This document shows, one piece after another, positions 33,081 to 43,339 of a DNA stretch of 64,000 nucleotides. The translations under genes and the position numbers were made by a program. Under the pieces are notes generated by a model. The model had not been told where the DNA came from. It saw nothing but the letters and a program-made list of their open reading frames with translations, and searched no databases. Source of the stretch: Dichotomocladium elegans. Lineage: Eukaryota; Mucoromycota; Mucoromycetes; Mucorales; Lichtheimiaceae. Position 1 is the stretch's first letter, and every line of letters begins with the position of its first letter. The stretch is from positions 124,001-188,000 of the forward strand of contig JAIXMN010000005.1 in the NCBI GenBank assembly GCA_025716815.1, written 5' to 3'.

Positions 33081-34214
33081 ATGAGCGAGGTCATTCAAGC
33101 CATTTTCGTTCCTTCCACCGAGACCCGTCCGCTACCGAAACCCCACACTGAGTACGAAGTCGAAGTCTACGCGCCTGTCCGGAAATGGAGCGTTTGGAAA
33201 CGATACTCAGATTTTGTTAAGCTTCATGAGCACCTAACGACTACCTTTGCTGGCCATCCCCCACCGATGGAATTGCCGGCCAAACGCATCTTTCCGCCCA
33301 CATTTTCGGATCCCAACAAGGTGGATGATCGCCGTCGACATCTCGAAGAGTATCTCCGTGCAATTCTTAGTAACCGTGACGACCGTTGGCGCAACACCGA
33401 AGCCTGGAAGACATTTCTAGAAATCCCTGGCGCCGACAACAGTAATCGCGGGCATCCAACGTTCACATCCGAGAGTTGGCTCGACGAATACACCGATATG
33501 ACAAACCAAGCGCGGGATATTCGTTCGCTTATTAACCGTCGTGCCACGCATATCGCAAGGAACGAAATCTCAGCGTCGCACAATTGTACTGTACAGGCCA
33601 AAAAAGTCTTGTTATCGCTTGGCGGGCGTATCTCCGCTCTTGAGACCGGACTGCAACAAGGCCTCTTGGTTGCGGAGGGCGAGCGCCGACGACGACAGGA
33701 CATGGTTGATCGACTCAAGGAGGAAAAGGATGCACTTACCAAACTGGTAAATTTAGGCCGTCTTGAACAGCACCAATCCCTGATGGACCCACCCAGAAAC
33801 ACCTCGGAATCTAGTGACAAAAACATTCCCACCATGTTTACCCCTCCTTCGTCTGCATCCACGTTAAACTATGGTTTTCAGCAACCTGTCGTGTCGTCGC
33901 AGCGACCGCAAAGCCGGATTGGACCGGGCCGAGCATTTGGAACGTTTGCTGCAGCTCAACAGTCACGGGAAACAGAGACTACAAGGGGACGGGACAATGA
34001 AGGCCTATTACAATATCAACAGGAAGTCATGAATGAACAAGACGCACAGATTGAACAATTCAGCGACTTGCTTGCACGGCAAAAACAGTTGGGCTTGGCG
34101 ATCGGTGATGAGTTGGACGCTCAGAACCAACTACTGGACGAACTGGATGCTAATGTGGACCGTACAGCACTCAAGCTCAAGTTTGCCGATAAGAAGCTCG
34201 GAACCATCCAGTAG
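33081..34214 (+). CDS. VAM7: Vam7-like PX-domain SNARE
   Basis: A single-exon gene of 377 residues. An N-terminal PX domain (about 5-120) has the PI3P-binding pattern: WKRYSDFVKLHEHL, then ELPAKRIFPP and DDRRRHLEEYLRAIL. A long coiled-coil middle (about 150-240) and a Ser-rich linker follow. The C-terminal Qc-SNARE motif (about 312-372) has heptads through QFSDLLARQKQLGLAIGDEL, with the zero-layer Gln in DELDAQNQLLDELD. There is no transmembrane segment, as in yeast Vam7, which is recruited to the vacuole by its PX domain and HOPS and acts in vacuole fusion. The ATG at 33081 (MSEVIQAIFVP) was chosen. The frame is open 21 codons further up, but that part is not PX-like. Confidence 0.92.
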   Translation: MSEVIQAIFVPSTETRPLPKPHTEYEVEVYAPVRKWSVWKRYSDFVKLHEHLTTTFAGHPPPMELPAKRIFPPTFSDPNKVDDRRRHLEEYLRAILSNRDDRWRNTEAWKTFLEIPGADNSNRGHPTFTSESWLDEYTDMTNQARDIRSLINRRATHIARNEISASHNCTVQAKKVLLSLGGRISALETGLQQGLLVAEGERRRRQDMVDRLKEEKDALTKLVNLGRLEQHQSLMDPPRNTSESSDKNIPTMFTPPSSASTLNYGFQQPVVSSQRPQSRIGPGRAFGTFAAAQQSRETETTRGRDNEGLLQYQQEVMNEQDAQIEQFSDLLARQKQLGLAIGDELDAQNQLLDELDANVDRTALKLKFADKKLGTIQ

Positions 34215-34666
34215 CATGAGAAGCGAATATAGCTATGTTGAAATACCATAGGTGGACAAAATACAGACACACATACAACCAATGAATCTATATTTCTTGG
34301 ATGGTAGTTACTGAAGAAAATGAACCTTTATCCGTTGTTTCAGCAACGGCCCGTAAATTTTCGATGGTAATGGGGCAAGTGGATACTGATATCGGAGCAC
34401 AGACCTCATGAAAACGAAAGGACAGAAATCATCTGACTATCTTGCCTAAGACTTAAGAGACCCTGCATCTTCCTCGATGATAAATATTCAAGAACCGTCA
34501 CTCTTTCCTTTTTTTGAACCGTACTCGATTCTTTTTGGTCTCTCTTTCCCCTTTTATTGGCGCTTCAACTCTCACGCACGCTCACGCGCACTCATCTAAC
34601 GTACTCTTACAAACTTATCTTGTTCACTTTATCCTCTCCTGGCTCCCTCCCCGCTACCTTCTTTGT

Positions 34667-37085
34667 ATGATAGACGGAGTAAGCCAGCCTAGGGGTCGGA
34701 ACACCTGGCAGTCGCTTTCGTGAACCATAACACCTCATACCTACTTTATAGCTCGGTTCACTGGGAGGCAGCAGCTTTCTTGGCCGACGCCATTCCGCAG
34801 GACATGCAATCCGCAGCTTGCCCATTACAACACAGCAACTCCCTCCTCCAGCCCCCGACCACGACTGTCGCGAGTTCAGAGCTCCAGAAGGCACATACTC
34901 GCTCGCTCACCAGATTTTTCAACGGGACCTTCAACCTTACTTTGCAGTCGGTACCACGGCGTCTCTTGCCTCCGCTTACTACCAACCTCTCGTTATCACC
35001 AAAACTACCACAAACAGCAGCAACAATAATAGTTATCGCCACCACCGACAGCACAACCACCAACTACCTCCATCGTCAGAAAATGATCACTCATGCACCC
35101 CGTCACTATCCAGCAGCTCATCGAGCGCCAACAATAAAAGCAACGGCGGTAGCGGCAATGGTAGTAGTATTGCCGAAAGCAGCAAACCTGGCAGTGACCT
35201 TCCTCCGTCCTTGCACCCTTCTATTTCGCCACAGCCACACAGTAGCACCACCTTTTCATTCTTGAATAGGAAACCCGGCAATCACCGCTCCCGAGCACGT
35301 ACCGCAAGCATGAAGAAGAATGCTCACCACTCGAGTTTCGTCTCCCGCATTGTCCCACACCCCCAATTTAGCAAAATGCTTCAGGCACGCATCCATGTCG
35401 AAGACTCCACCGACCTTTTTTACAATTGCGGGCAAACTTTTATTTGGGCAGATGCCCTTGGTCACCCGGAAGATCAATTGCTTCGCATAACATTCTCTAA
35501 AGCATCCCCGACAGCCCATGACGCAAACCTCTACACAAAACGGCATGATCACCTTGACATCATCATTGGATTCAACACCGGAGATATCATCTGGCTTGAT
35601 CCATACAACCAAAAGTACTGCAGGATTAATAAAGGGGTAAACAAAAAATGCAATAGCCTACCTCGGTTCGCAAACAAGACTGAAATTCCAGCGAGCAAAC
35701 GTAGGGCATCATGAATCCAACGTCCGTGACGGCCATTCGGTGGCTCCATGGATCCAGCTCCTTGTTCATGGCAGCATTTGCTGATGGTGCCATGATGGTG
35801 CTTGACTTGGATAAGGATGATGCTCCTTTCCGTCCTGAAAATACTATTCTCAGCGCTCCAGGCGGGTCCGGAGAGGCACAGAGTCTTACGTAATTTCCTT
35901 CTCTTCTGGATACGTCGGAATAACTTGCTTTAACAATAAATCTAGGTTTCACGTTTCCAAACCGATACTACGATTGTCGACGCAGAGCAACCCCATCTCA
36001 CATTGGAAGATTTCAACCAAATCGGTTACAGGTAGCCAAAGGAAGGCTCCAATATTCCAACAGGAAAGCCTTAAATGAGTAATTCTCTCTATAAATAGCA
36101 TTTGCCTTTTCACCAGATGATCAACATGTTGCCGTTGTTGGCTCAGACGGGTTATTGCGGGTCATTAACTTCGTCCATGAAACGTAAACCGTATTGCCCG
36201 ATCTTTCTTTCTTCAGCTACTGATCAGGAAGTAATGCCCTAGATTGTACGATATTTACCAGGCTTACTATGGTGGCCTCACATGCGTAGTGTGGAGTCCC
36301 GATGGACGTTATATACTGGTAAGTCATCCATTATAGAATAAATCTCTGCATGTGACTATGAGCGTTACCTGACCCATTCACAATTAATCATATTCCCCCT
36401 TTTTATTATCTATAGACGGGCGGTGAAGACGATCTTGTCACAATATGGGCATTCCGAGAACAACGTATTATTGCGCGGTGTCAAGGCCATAGCTCATGGG
36501 TAAACTCATGCGCTGTTGCTTGCAGCTTCACTGCATGATTATTTAATGTCCTCTTCCCTTGCTAGGTTACCGGCGTGGCATTTGACCCTTGGCATTGCGA
36601 TGACGAAAATATATATCGATTTGCCAGTGTGGGCGAAGATGCGAAACTGATCTTATGGGATTTCTCAGTCCATGCCATCCACCGACCCAAAGCGGTAAAT
36701 GATAGCCTCACATCTGGTTTGACTATAGTCTTGATCAATATTATAACACGTAATATAGCGCTCAAATATTGTGAGTAGCCGAAACGGAGGCACGGGAGGG
36801 GGTGGCCGGCATCGAGGTAGTTCGGTCTCATCCCAACATATTGTCATACCACCACCCCCTCCGGGTGGCCTTCTTGGCGCTGCAGCTACAACTGCGAAGG
36901 CTCCAACCCTGCACGCACTTCAAGCGAAGACCCATGTTGCATTCCTCCAACCTACAGTCGTCAAGACAATTCATGCTGACCCATGCGTTGCGGTGTACTT
37001 TAGAAAGGATATCATCATTACCACTGACAAACGTGGTCGTATCTGCATGTGGCGTCGGCCTCGTCCTTCACCAATACGCCATTGA
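34667..37085 (+). CDS. WD-repeat protein of the CreC/WDR20 family
   Basis: Firm exons: about 34818-35636, 35705-35889, 35946-36031, 36099-36183, 36243-36318, 36416-36499, 36566-36694, 36759-37085. The first exon is unresolved: ATG 34667 in a CT-rich context can be spliced in frame in at least three ways. The N-terminal region is disordered (Ser/Asn/His-rich) after [12 protein letters not shown]. The propeller starts with [18 protein letters not shown], then [76 protein letters not shown] and [14 protein letters not shown], with a last blade ending in [11 protein letters not shown]. Fungal CreC partners the CreB deubiquitinase in carbon catabolite repression, and animal WDR20 activates USP12/46. 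A similar role is inferred. The Gly/Pro-rich linker before the last blade is typical. Confidence 0.88.
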
Positions 37086-37750
37086 CGTCTTTTTTCGCTG
37101 ACATATATGCATCGCTCAAAGAAAACCTACCTCCCGCCACCAAAAAAAAAAAAAAACGATTGATCCCTCGAAGTGCATACATGTAGAAAACTTTAGCATA
37201 CCTAACAGGATCTTTCCTCATCAAGTCCTTTTATTTCAAAACTCAATTCTGCTCCTTAGGATGGTTAACGAACGACGGAAAGATAGCTGGGTCGATAGAA
37301 AAAATTAACCCTTAAGCATGTTTTTTTCCAAGCCATAATTCCAAACGCACTTGAGTCCTGTGTATGCATAAGTACCGAATGCATGCATCCCCCGCCCCCA
37401 GCAATGGGGACCAAAAGCTAGACAAACGTTGGAAGCATAATTAGTTGGCTTGTCTAAACTATGCGTGCACCTGTATTGAGTTCCACGGAATATACAATCC
37501 CCTGGAGCTTTGGGAGTTTTTGGAATGTACGCTGGTTGTGTTTAGGGCAAGGAGCACTTTTGGTCCATCCACGACCCAGAATATATATATATATATATAT
37601 ATATCGCTATATGATTTTTTTGCGTCGACCCATCACTGTATGCATTATGGATACTGTGTCCTCACTGATGGGGAGAGAATATAGACCACTGCAATTAAAG
37701 CTTCCCAAAAGGCGAGTGAGGTGGTAAAAAGGATGGATAGGATTAGCATT
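37086..37750. other. Intergenic region with A-run and (AT)12
   Basis: This holds the 3' end of the WD-repeat gene and low-complexity DNA: a run of 14 A near 37142 and (AT)12 at 37581-37604. No gene is seen. Confidence 0.5.
37581..37604. repeat. (AT)12 microsatellite
   Basis: Twelve perfect AT units lie between the WD-repeat gene and the R1/Tc1 repeats. Confidence 0.95.
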
Positions 37751-37759
37751 TACTTTACG

Positions 37760-38340
37760 TAACATTATAAAATAATGTCGCACAAAATACAAAAAAAAAT
37801 TTCGCATAGAATTGTATAAAGTTGTCGTATCAGTAGGTAAAAAGATTTCGCATCCATGGATGAAAACCTGTTAGTCAACAGAAAACACTACTCCTCCATA
37901 CGCTTTAACTTACACTCAAGGGCCCCGAAGGATATAGGAGTTATCCTGCGAAGTCCCGGCGATAACCGGGACGGAGAGACAGGCAGCGGCTGCCAGGGCG
38001 CCAGACGAGGGAATGGCGACGGCGGAGGGAAGGCGAGGAATGGGGCCTGAGGTGGCAACGAAAAAGAGCGGAAGGAGCGGAAGGATGTTCAGGAACTCCT
38101 CTCTTCCATGGCTCATCAAGCACGGGTACGAGGTTAATCTATAAAGGACAGTGGATGTTAGTTGCAATAAAATAATTTGGTATTATAGCGATCATACCGG
38201 ATAAGACCATGGAAGAGAGGGTCGGGATGAAGTTGATGGAGAAAGGAGATTTCTCGGCTGTCCATTATTTATAGGAAATCAAAGAGGAGCAGAAGAAATT
38301 TCTTTGTGATAAACGATGCTGCAATAGATACAGCGGCGGA
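37760..38340 (-). repeat. R1 interspersed repeat copy with CCATGG dyad
   Basis: An inverted near-copy of 25190-25670. The dyad arms are CTCTTCCATGG (38101-38111) and CCATGGAAGAG (38208-38218). The end motif near 37868-37895 and the 'tttcgcat' and 'gtcgtatcagtagg' blocks near 37800-37850 match the copy at 15.1 kb. A segment 'aatttctttgtgat(a/g)aacgatgctgca' occurs twice nearby, at 38299 and 38430, as a short direct repeat at the R1/Tc1 border. Confidence 0.6.
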
Positions 38341-38439
38341 TCATATGCTCTTTTCATCGACTCGCTGATCCTTTAATCGGTACAGGAGCTTGGAAACGTC
38401 CTGTTATTGCATTCCGAGAGTACTTGCATAATTTCTTTG

Positions 38440-39900
38440 TGATGAACGATGCTGCAGTAAATACAGCGGCAGTAACTAAGCACATATGAGAATGAGAAAC
38501 GAAACCTTCGATATCGCTCAGCTTTAAGCTACTGGATGCTTCGCTGATCTGTGTTATCAACGATCTCGCTTTCCAAGAACCTATTCCATTTAACTTTGCT
38601 ATTGACCACTGACCAAAACTGCTCAATAGGATTGAGTTCAGAAGAGTATGGTGGAAGATAAGCATATCGACATCCTCGACACTCGATGTATTCAGAGATA
38701 TCCTGTGCCGTATGGATAGGCTCATTATCCATTACCAAATAATGGCCATTCCTATGTTCATACTTATCCATCTCGTCCATCGTTGCCTTAAATAAGCTGA
38801 GGTGATGTACAGTTGCAGTTCCTTTGCTCGCAACTTCAGATTGACCTGCGCTCTTCATTTCTTGATTGGTGGCTGCGGGAGTCTCAAGCTACATTGAATG
38901 ATGCCTGATGCTGAGATTGTTCCCACAATTGGTTGTCTTTGGTACTGTACCCACTGCAGGGGTCCCTTTCTTGGACCACACCATGCTGCTTTCATGTTAA
39001 TATGGAATCCAGAGTCATCAAAGAAAAAAGGCAGCTTTTTGCAAGTCGATGTCGGTCCTATCCCATCTGCGCACCTAGTCAAGGCGCTCTTGGATCTTCG
39101 CAGCACTATTCCTGTCTATAGGCTGAAACCGAACCATTTTTAATGACAGTTGCATACGTTTTCATAAATCGATGGAGCGTCGTTTTAGATGCTCTGAGAC
39201 CCTCAAGTCATTGGAGCAGCTACTCTAGGGCAATGGATGGGTCTTCATCAACGCATTCTAAAACAGTGCGCTTATGCTCTTCATTGAGAACACGCGAATA
39301 GTCCCCTGTGTTAGGTTTCTTAAAGATGCTGTCAGGTCCTTCTCGTACTGTAATGCCCATCGCTGGGCTGAACGAATATGGAGTCCTAGCAGCTGACGCA
39401 CTCAAGATCTTCTCAAACATCCGTTTGAAAAATCTGACCTTGTCTTGGTCAGTTTATGCTGTGTAACTGCGCTTGATCCCAGCTTCTTTCATCCGAATGT
39501 CTGTATCCTTTCGCTGGGGAATGTGTGTGGGAGTAAGCTCAGGGTTATCTTTGCACGATATGCTACGCAGATATTCAGTGTGAGAACAAACGGATTGAAG
39601 TGAGTACATTTCCTCATCAATGGCATAGTCCATAGGTTCAAAACAGCCACGCTCATCAACGACATGACCTTGGCCATCTTGGTAGAAAATTAGGTTGCCC
39701 ATTTCAAAATGTTAAAATGTATAAAAGAGAAAGCTTCTTTTTTTGTGCGACATCTTTCCGTGGATGTGTGTGACATTCGATATGTCATCACGCGTAAAGA
39801 TTTCTGGGCAAAATGCGATTTGTATTTTTGCGATCCTGCGACTTCAGAACTGGCAGAGTGCGACTTTGATTTTGAAAAAGAGTGTATAACCCTAAACAAT
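38440..39900 (-). mobile_element. Decayed Tc1/mariner-like transposon, copy 4
   Basis: Minus-strand copy with the clearest catalytic end. The N-terminal frame (39702-39454) opens MGNLIFYQDGQGHVVDERGC. The helix-turn-helix region lies at about 39420-39150. The first Asp block is at about 39030-38990 (FDDSGFHINM). The second is YLVMDNEPIHTAQDI (about 38750-38705). The Glu motif is SSELNPIEQFW (about 38645-38615). I count 34 residues between the second Asp and this Glu, the DD34E spacing of Tc1. Frameshifts and stops interrupt the gene at several places. About 180 nt upstream (39720-39900) is conserved with copy 3. Confidence 0.87.
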
Positions 39901-39939
39901 TTACCACAATTATAACCTAGAATTCTCCCTCCTATGTAG

Positions 39940-40200
39940 ACTGATCAATTCTACCCGTACCTTGATATACGTCCCGTTTTCGCTTCCATTCCGTTCCTTT
40001 CCTTTCACATCGTTGCCAGGTATTGCTCGGCTAAGCATTCTAGCTACCTCCAGTCTCTTCCGGTATATCGGGTTCTCCTTTTCTATCTATCCCAGTTATC
40101 ACTGGTTCCACCCATGATTACCTCGTGGACTCTTTATGCACGTTCAAGCGTACAAGGAAGGGGCAATGTTTCCTGTTGATTAACAAGTTTCATGTACCCA
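39940..40200 (+). repeat. R1 interspersed repeat fragment
   Basis: Shared blocks: 'tatcccagttatcactgg' (compare 25530), 'cacgttcaagcgtacaagga' (compare 25578) and 'ttcctgttgattaacaagtt' (compare 16884). It abuts the 5' side of Tc1 copy 4 in the opposite orientation to the R1 copy on the other side. Confidence 0.45.
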
Positions 40201-40511
40201 ATGCAAAAGAAAGCCAATTGGGTTCCGACGGAAATTCCGATTCGGGGTTTATGTGTTTCAATGATTTCATGGTGACCGGCACGCATAACTTGCTTTCAAA
40301 ACGAGAAATAATAATGAGCAGAAACACGACGCAGGTGGGTAGATATCCTGTACATCTCAATTAATAGAAGAAGAAGAATGGCTGGATGAAAGATATATAT
40401 AGAGAGAGAGGGAGAGAATAAGGGAACAATTCCAGTAGTCGGATGCTACACGTGGGACAAAGAAATTGTTACCATTGATCCAAACATCCATGTTACACTA
40501 CGGCTGTCCCA

Positions 40512-40528
40512 TTTTTTTTTTTTTTTTT
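40512..40528. repeat. T17 homopolymer
   Basis: A run of 17 T followed by GT7 lies about 100 nt before the permease start codon. It may be a poly(dA:dT) nucleosome-depleting promoter element of that gene. Confidence 0.6.
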
Positions 40529-40624
40529 GTTTTTTTGATCCAAGCGCATCCTTTAACTTTTAGGCTTTCTTGACCGGCAACAACCCCCCCCCAATGTTAG
40601 AGCTTCGGTCCTCGCTCTCTTCCC

Positions 40625-42516
40625 ATGGATTCCCAAGTTAATCTCGACACCCATTCCTGGATTGCGCTTGCGATCTTTTTATGCGCCATTGTATTTGTCA
40701 TTCGCTCTGTTACCATTCATCTTTGGAAGATTACGATCCATCTTAATCTTGCTACGGCTCCACCGCTTGGGATAGTTATCCTGCTGGCTAGCAAGACGAT
40801 CACTTGGCAGACCGTAGGGGATGGGTTTATTGGCAGTAAACTGGGTGTCCAGCCATATTCGATCATGCTACTTTTTTATTCCCTGGTAAGAATAGGGAAA
40901 AGGAAAAGGGGGCTTCGCAGGCTGATTGCGCTTTGCTTTGTGTAAATAGGCGTATATCTGCATTTCTCTCGATGCAACCGGTTTAATTCAATTTTGTGCA
41001 TTCTGGGTGTCTCGCAAGGCTGGGCAACGAGGTCATTTGGCATTTACCCTGTTCTATCTGTTGACCAGCCTGATCAGTGGCCTTGCAAGCAACGACGTTG
41101 TTATTTTGACTGGCACCGCCTTCCTATCCTATTTCACTCGCGTCTCGGATATCCATCCCACTGCTTTTCTAATGAGTGAATTCACATCTGCCAATATCGG
41201 TGAGTTTTCCTTGGCGAGAGATGAGGTGGGATGGTCATGTGACTCATCTCACGATAGCTTCCATGGCCCTTTTTATCGGAAACCCCACAAATGTGGTCGT
41301 GTCGGAAGCGTTCAACATTAGCTTTGTAACTTACTCGGCTTGGATGCTTCTTCCGACTGTGGTATGTCTCGGGGTTGCTTACATTTCGCTACGCGTTGTT
41401 TTCAACAGCCCCAAGTATCTCCCACGGGTCATCTATCCTCCGGATGCTGAGCCCAGAACAGTGCTGGTCGACCCCAAGGGCGCCATTTTTGGTCTTGTAC
41501 TCCTGGGTACTTGTCTTGCGACACTCGTTGGAACATCCTTTATACCAGGTGTCTCTGTTTGGATGGTAACACTCCCCTTTGCGGTGATAATGCTCTGCCG
41601 CGATATGTGGTACGACCTCTGGGGTTCCAAGAAACCGACCGCGGCATTAAGCACCCAGGATCCTGTGAAAGCAGCTGAACGAGCGGAAACGATATCACCG
41701 GAGGGTCGCCCTTCAGCCGTTGCGATTCAGATGGAAGAGCTGTTGCGAAGGAGTGGTAATGATGTGGACTCAGCTCGGACCCGCATCTCCCCATCTATGC
41801 ATGAAGTACAAAGTGATAACGACACCACGATCAGCGTAGAGGCTGATGCTCGTGCGAGGACTTCTTTGAAGAATGAAGAGGTGAACAAGGAGATAGCTAA
41901 GCCCCTGGCAAAGGTTTCGGAGTACTTTAGCAAGCATCTACCGTGCGTAACATCGGTAGTGACCAGAATGCCATGGACGATCTTGCCGTTTGCGTTAAGC
42001 ATGTTCGTTCTTGTTGAGGGTCTGTCGCATGTAGGATGGATCGCGGTTTTTGCCAAGGGATTGAGCGTGGTAACGTATAACTACGTAGCCACAGTGTTTG
42101 GGGTGATGGGTATCTCCATCATTGCCTGCCAACTTCTCAATAATCTGCCAATGACCATTCTCTTCACGCGAATTCTTCAACATCCGAATTTTAGTCATAA
42201 TACCCAGCTACCGGAAATCATCGTGCAGGCGGCAGTGCTTGGCCTTATAGTAGGCAGCAATCTCGGCGCATGCCTTACCCAAGTTGGCAGTCTGGCTGGC
42301 ATCATGTAATGTAACAGAAAAGAAAGGGACAACATGCAGCCCGAGATAGGCTGATGCATGGATGTTGCTAGGTTTGAACATATTCTCAAGACCAAGGGCA
42401 TATATATTCTCGGGTACTTCAACTTCCTAAAATGGAATCTTATCCTCCTGCCTCTCGTTGCTGCCGCTGGCGCTGGTGTCGTCACTGCTGAACTCTGGTT
42501 TCATTACTTGCGGTAG
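40625..42516 (+). CDS. ArsB/NhaD-superfamily membrane permease
   Basis: Model: join 40625-40885, 40950-41199, 41258-42305, 42372-42516; 567 residues. About 11 to 12 hydrophobic segments are seen in two halves, with a hydrophilic Ser/Asp/Lys-rich loop (about 330-420) between them. Family-like motifs are LASNDVVILTGTAFL in the first half with FIGNPTNVVVSEAF, and CQLLNNLPMTILFTRIL with GLIVGSNLGACLTQVGSLAGIM in the second. These paired Asn-Asp and Asn-Pro/Asn-Leu motifs are those of the ArsB/NhaD and citrate-transporter-like ion transporter superfamily. The substrate cannot be told; arsenite, sodium/proton, dicarboxylate or silicon are all found in the superfamily. The last exon adds a final helix (NFLKWNLILLPLVAAAGAGVVTAEL, split for reading) and short tail. 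No arsenate reductase or methyltransferase gene lies nearby. Confidence 0.85.
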
Positions 42517-43339
42517 ATTTTATAACTCGCGCATCCACCGTTACCCACCCTATTGTATAAAGGACTATCGCCATATACTATATTCTCGAATGCTTTTTAG
42601 CTTCAACTCCAGAAGTGTATTGCCCAAATAACTGCTGTTGCCTGCGTATGAACCATTTCGTCATTATTCGCTTTGGCCCCACAAACGTTGGACTGACATC
42701 GAGATATGACTGAGTCAGAGCACATCTGATACTGAAACTCTGTGCTCCTGCGAGTTTTTTTTTTTATGGAAAATTGAGCATGAGTAATAACCTGGACGAT
42801 ATAACTTAGAGCGAGGCAGGAGCTATCATTTTATTGATATAGAGGAGTATTACAATGCAATAAAGAGATAATCTTTTCTTTGTAGTCTATTATGAGAATG
42901 CAACGATCTTCGCTCTAAGAATGATTCTATTGTGCGGCGAGATATAGATACGTAGAATGGACAAACAGCATTGCAACCGTTCGGGGTTTATAATGATGTC
43001 CATAGGCTTTTTATGCATTGCTCTGTTAAAAGACCCCACTTACGTAGTCAGACCAGTCAATGCCATGGCTGCACAGAATATAAGCAGTATCCTCTTAGAT
43101 CGATAGTCGATAATTATAGGATAGGGCAATTTCGTGTTTTAGGCACATATACAATGCTCTCTTATGGCCGGAAACATCCAGCTCCTCTCAAAAAGATTCA
43201 CCAAATAGTGCTGTTATTACCATAGGTACGGGATATGATGATCAATCGCAGGGTTCTCCCATGGGGAGTTGTTGCATACCGAAAGTTGCGGGAAACGTGA
43301 CTGGAAATTTTCTGGGCGTTGCGGGGATCTGATTGATGT
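42517..43339. other. Intergenic region
   Basis: No gene is recognised. A short plus-strand frame at 42971-43225 has no similarity or splice context. It should hold the SAM50 promoter near its end. Confidence 0.5.
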
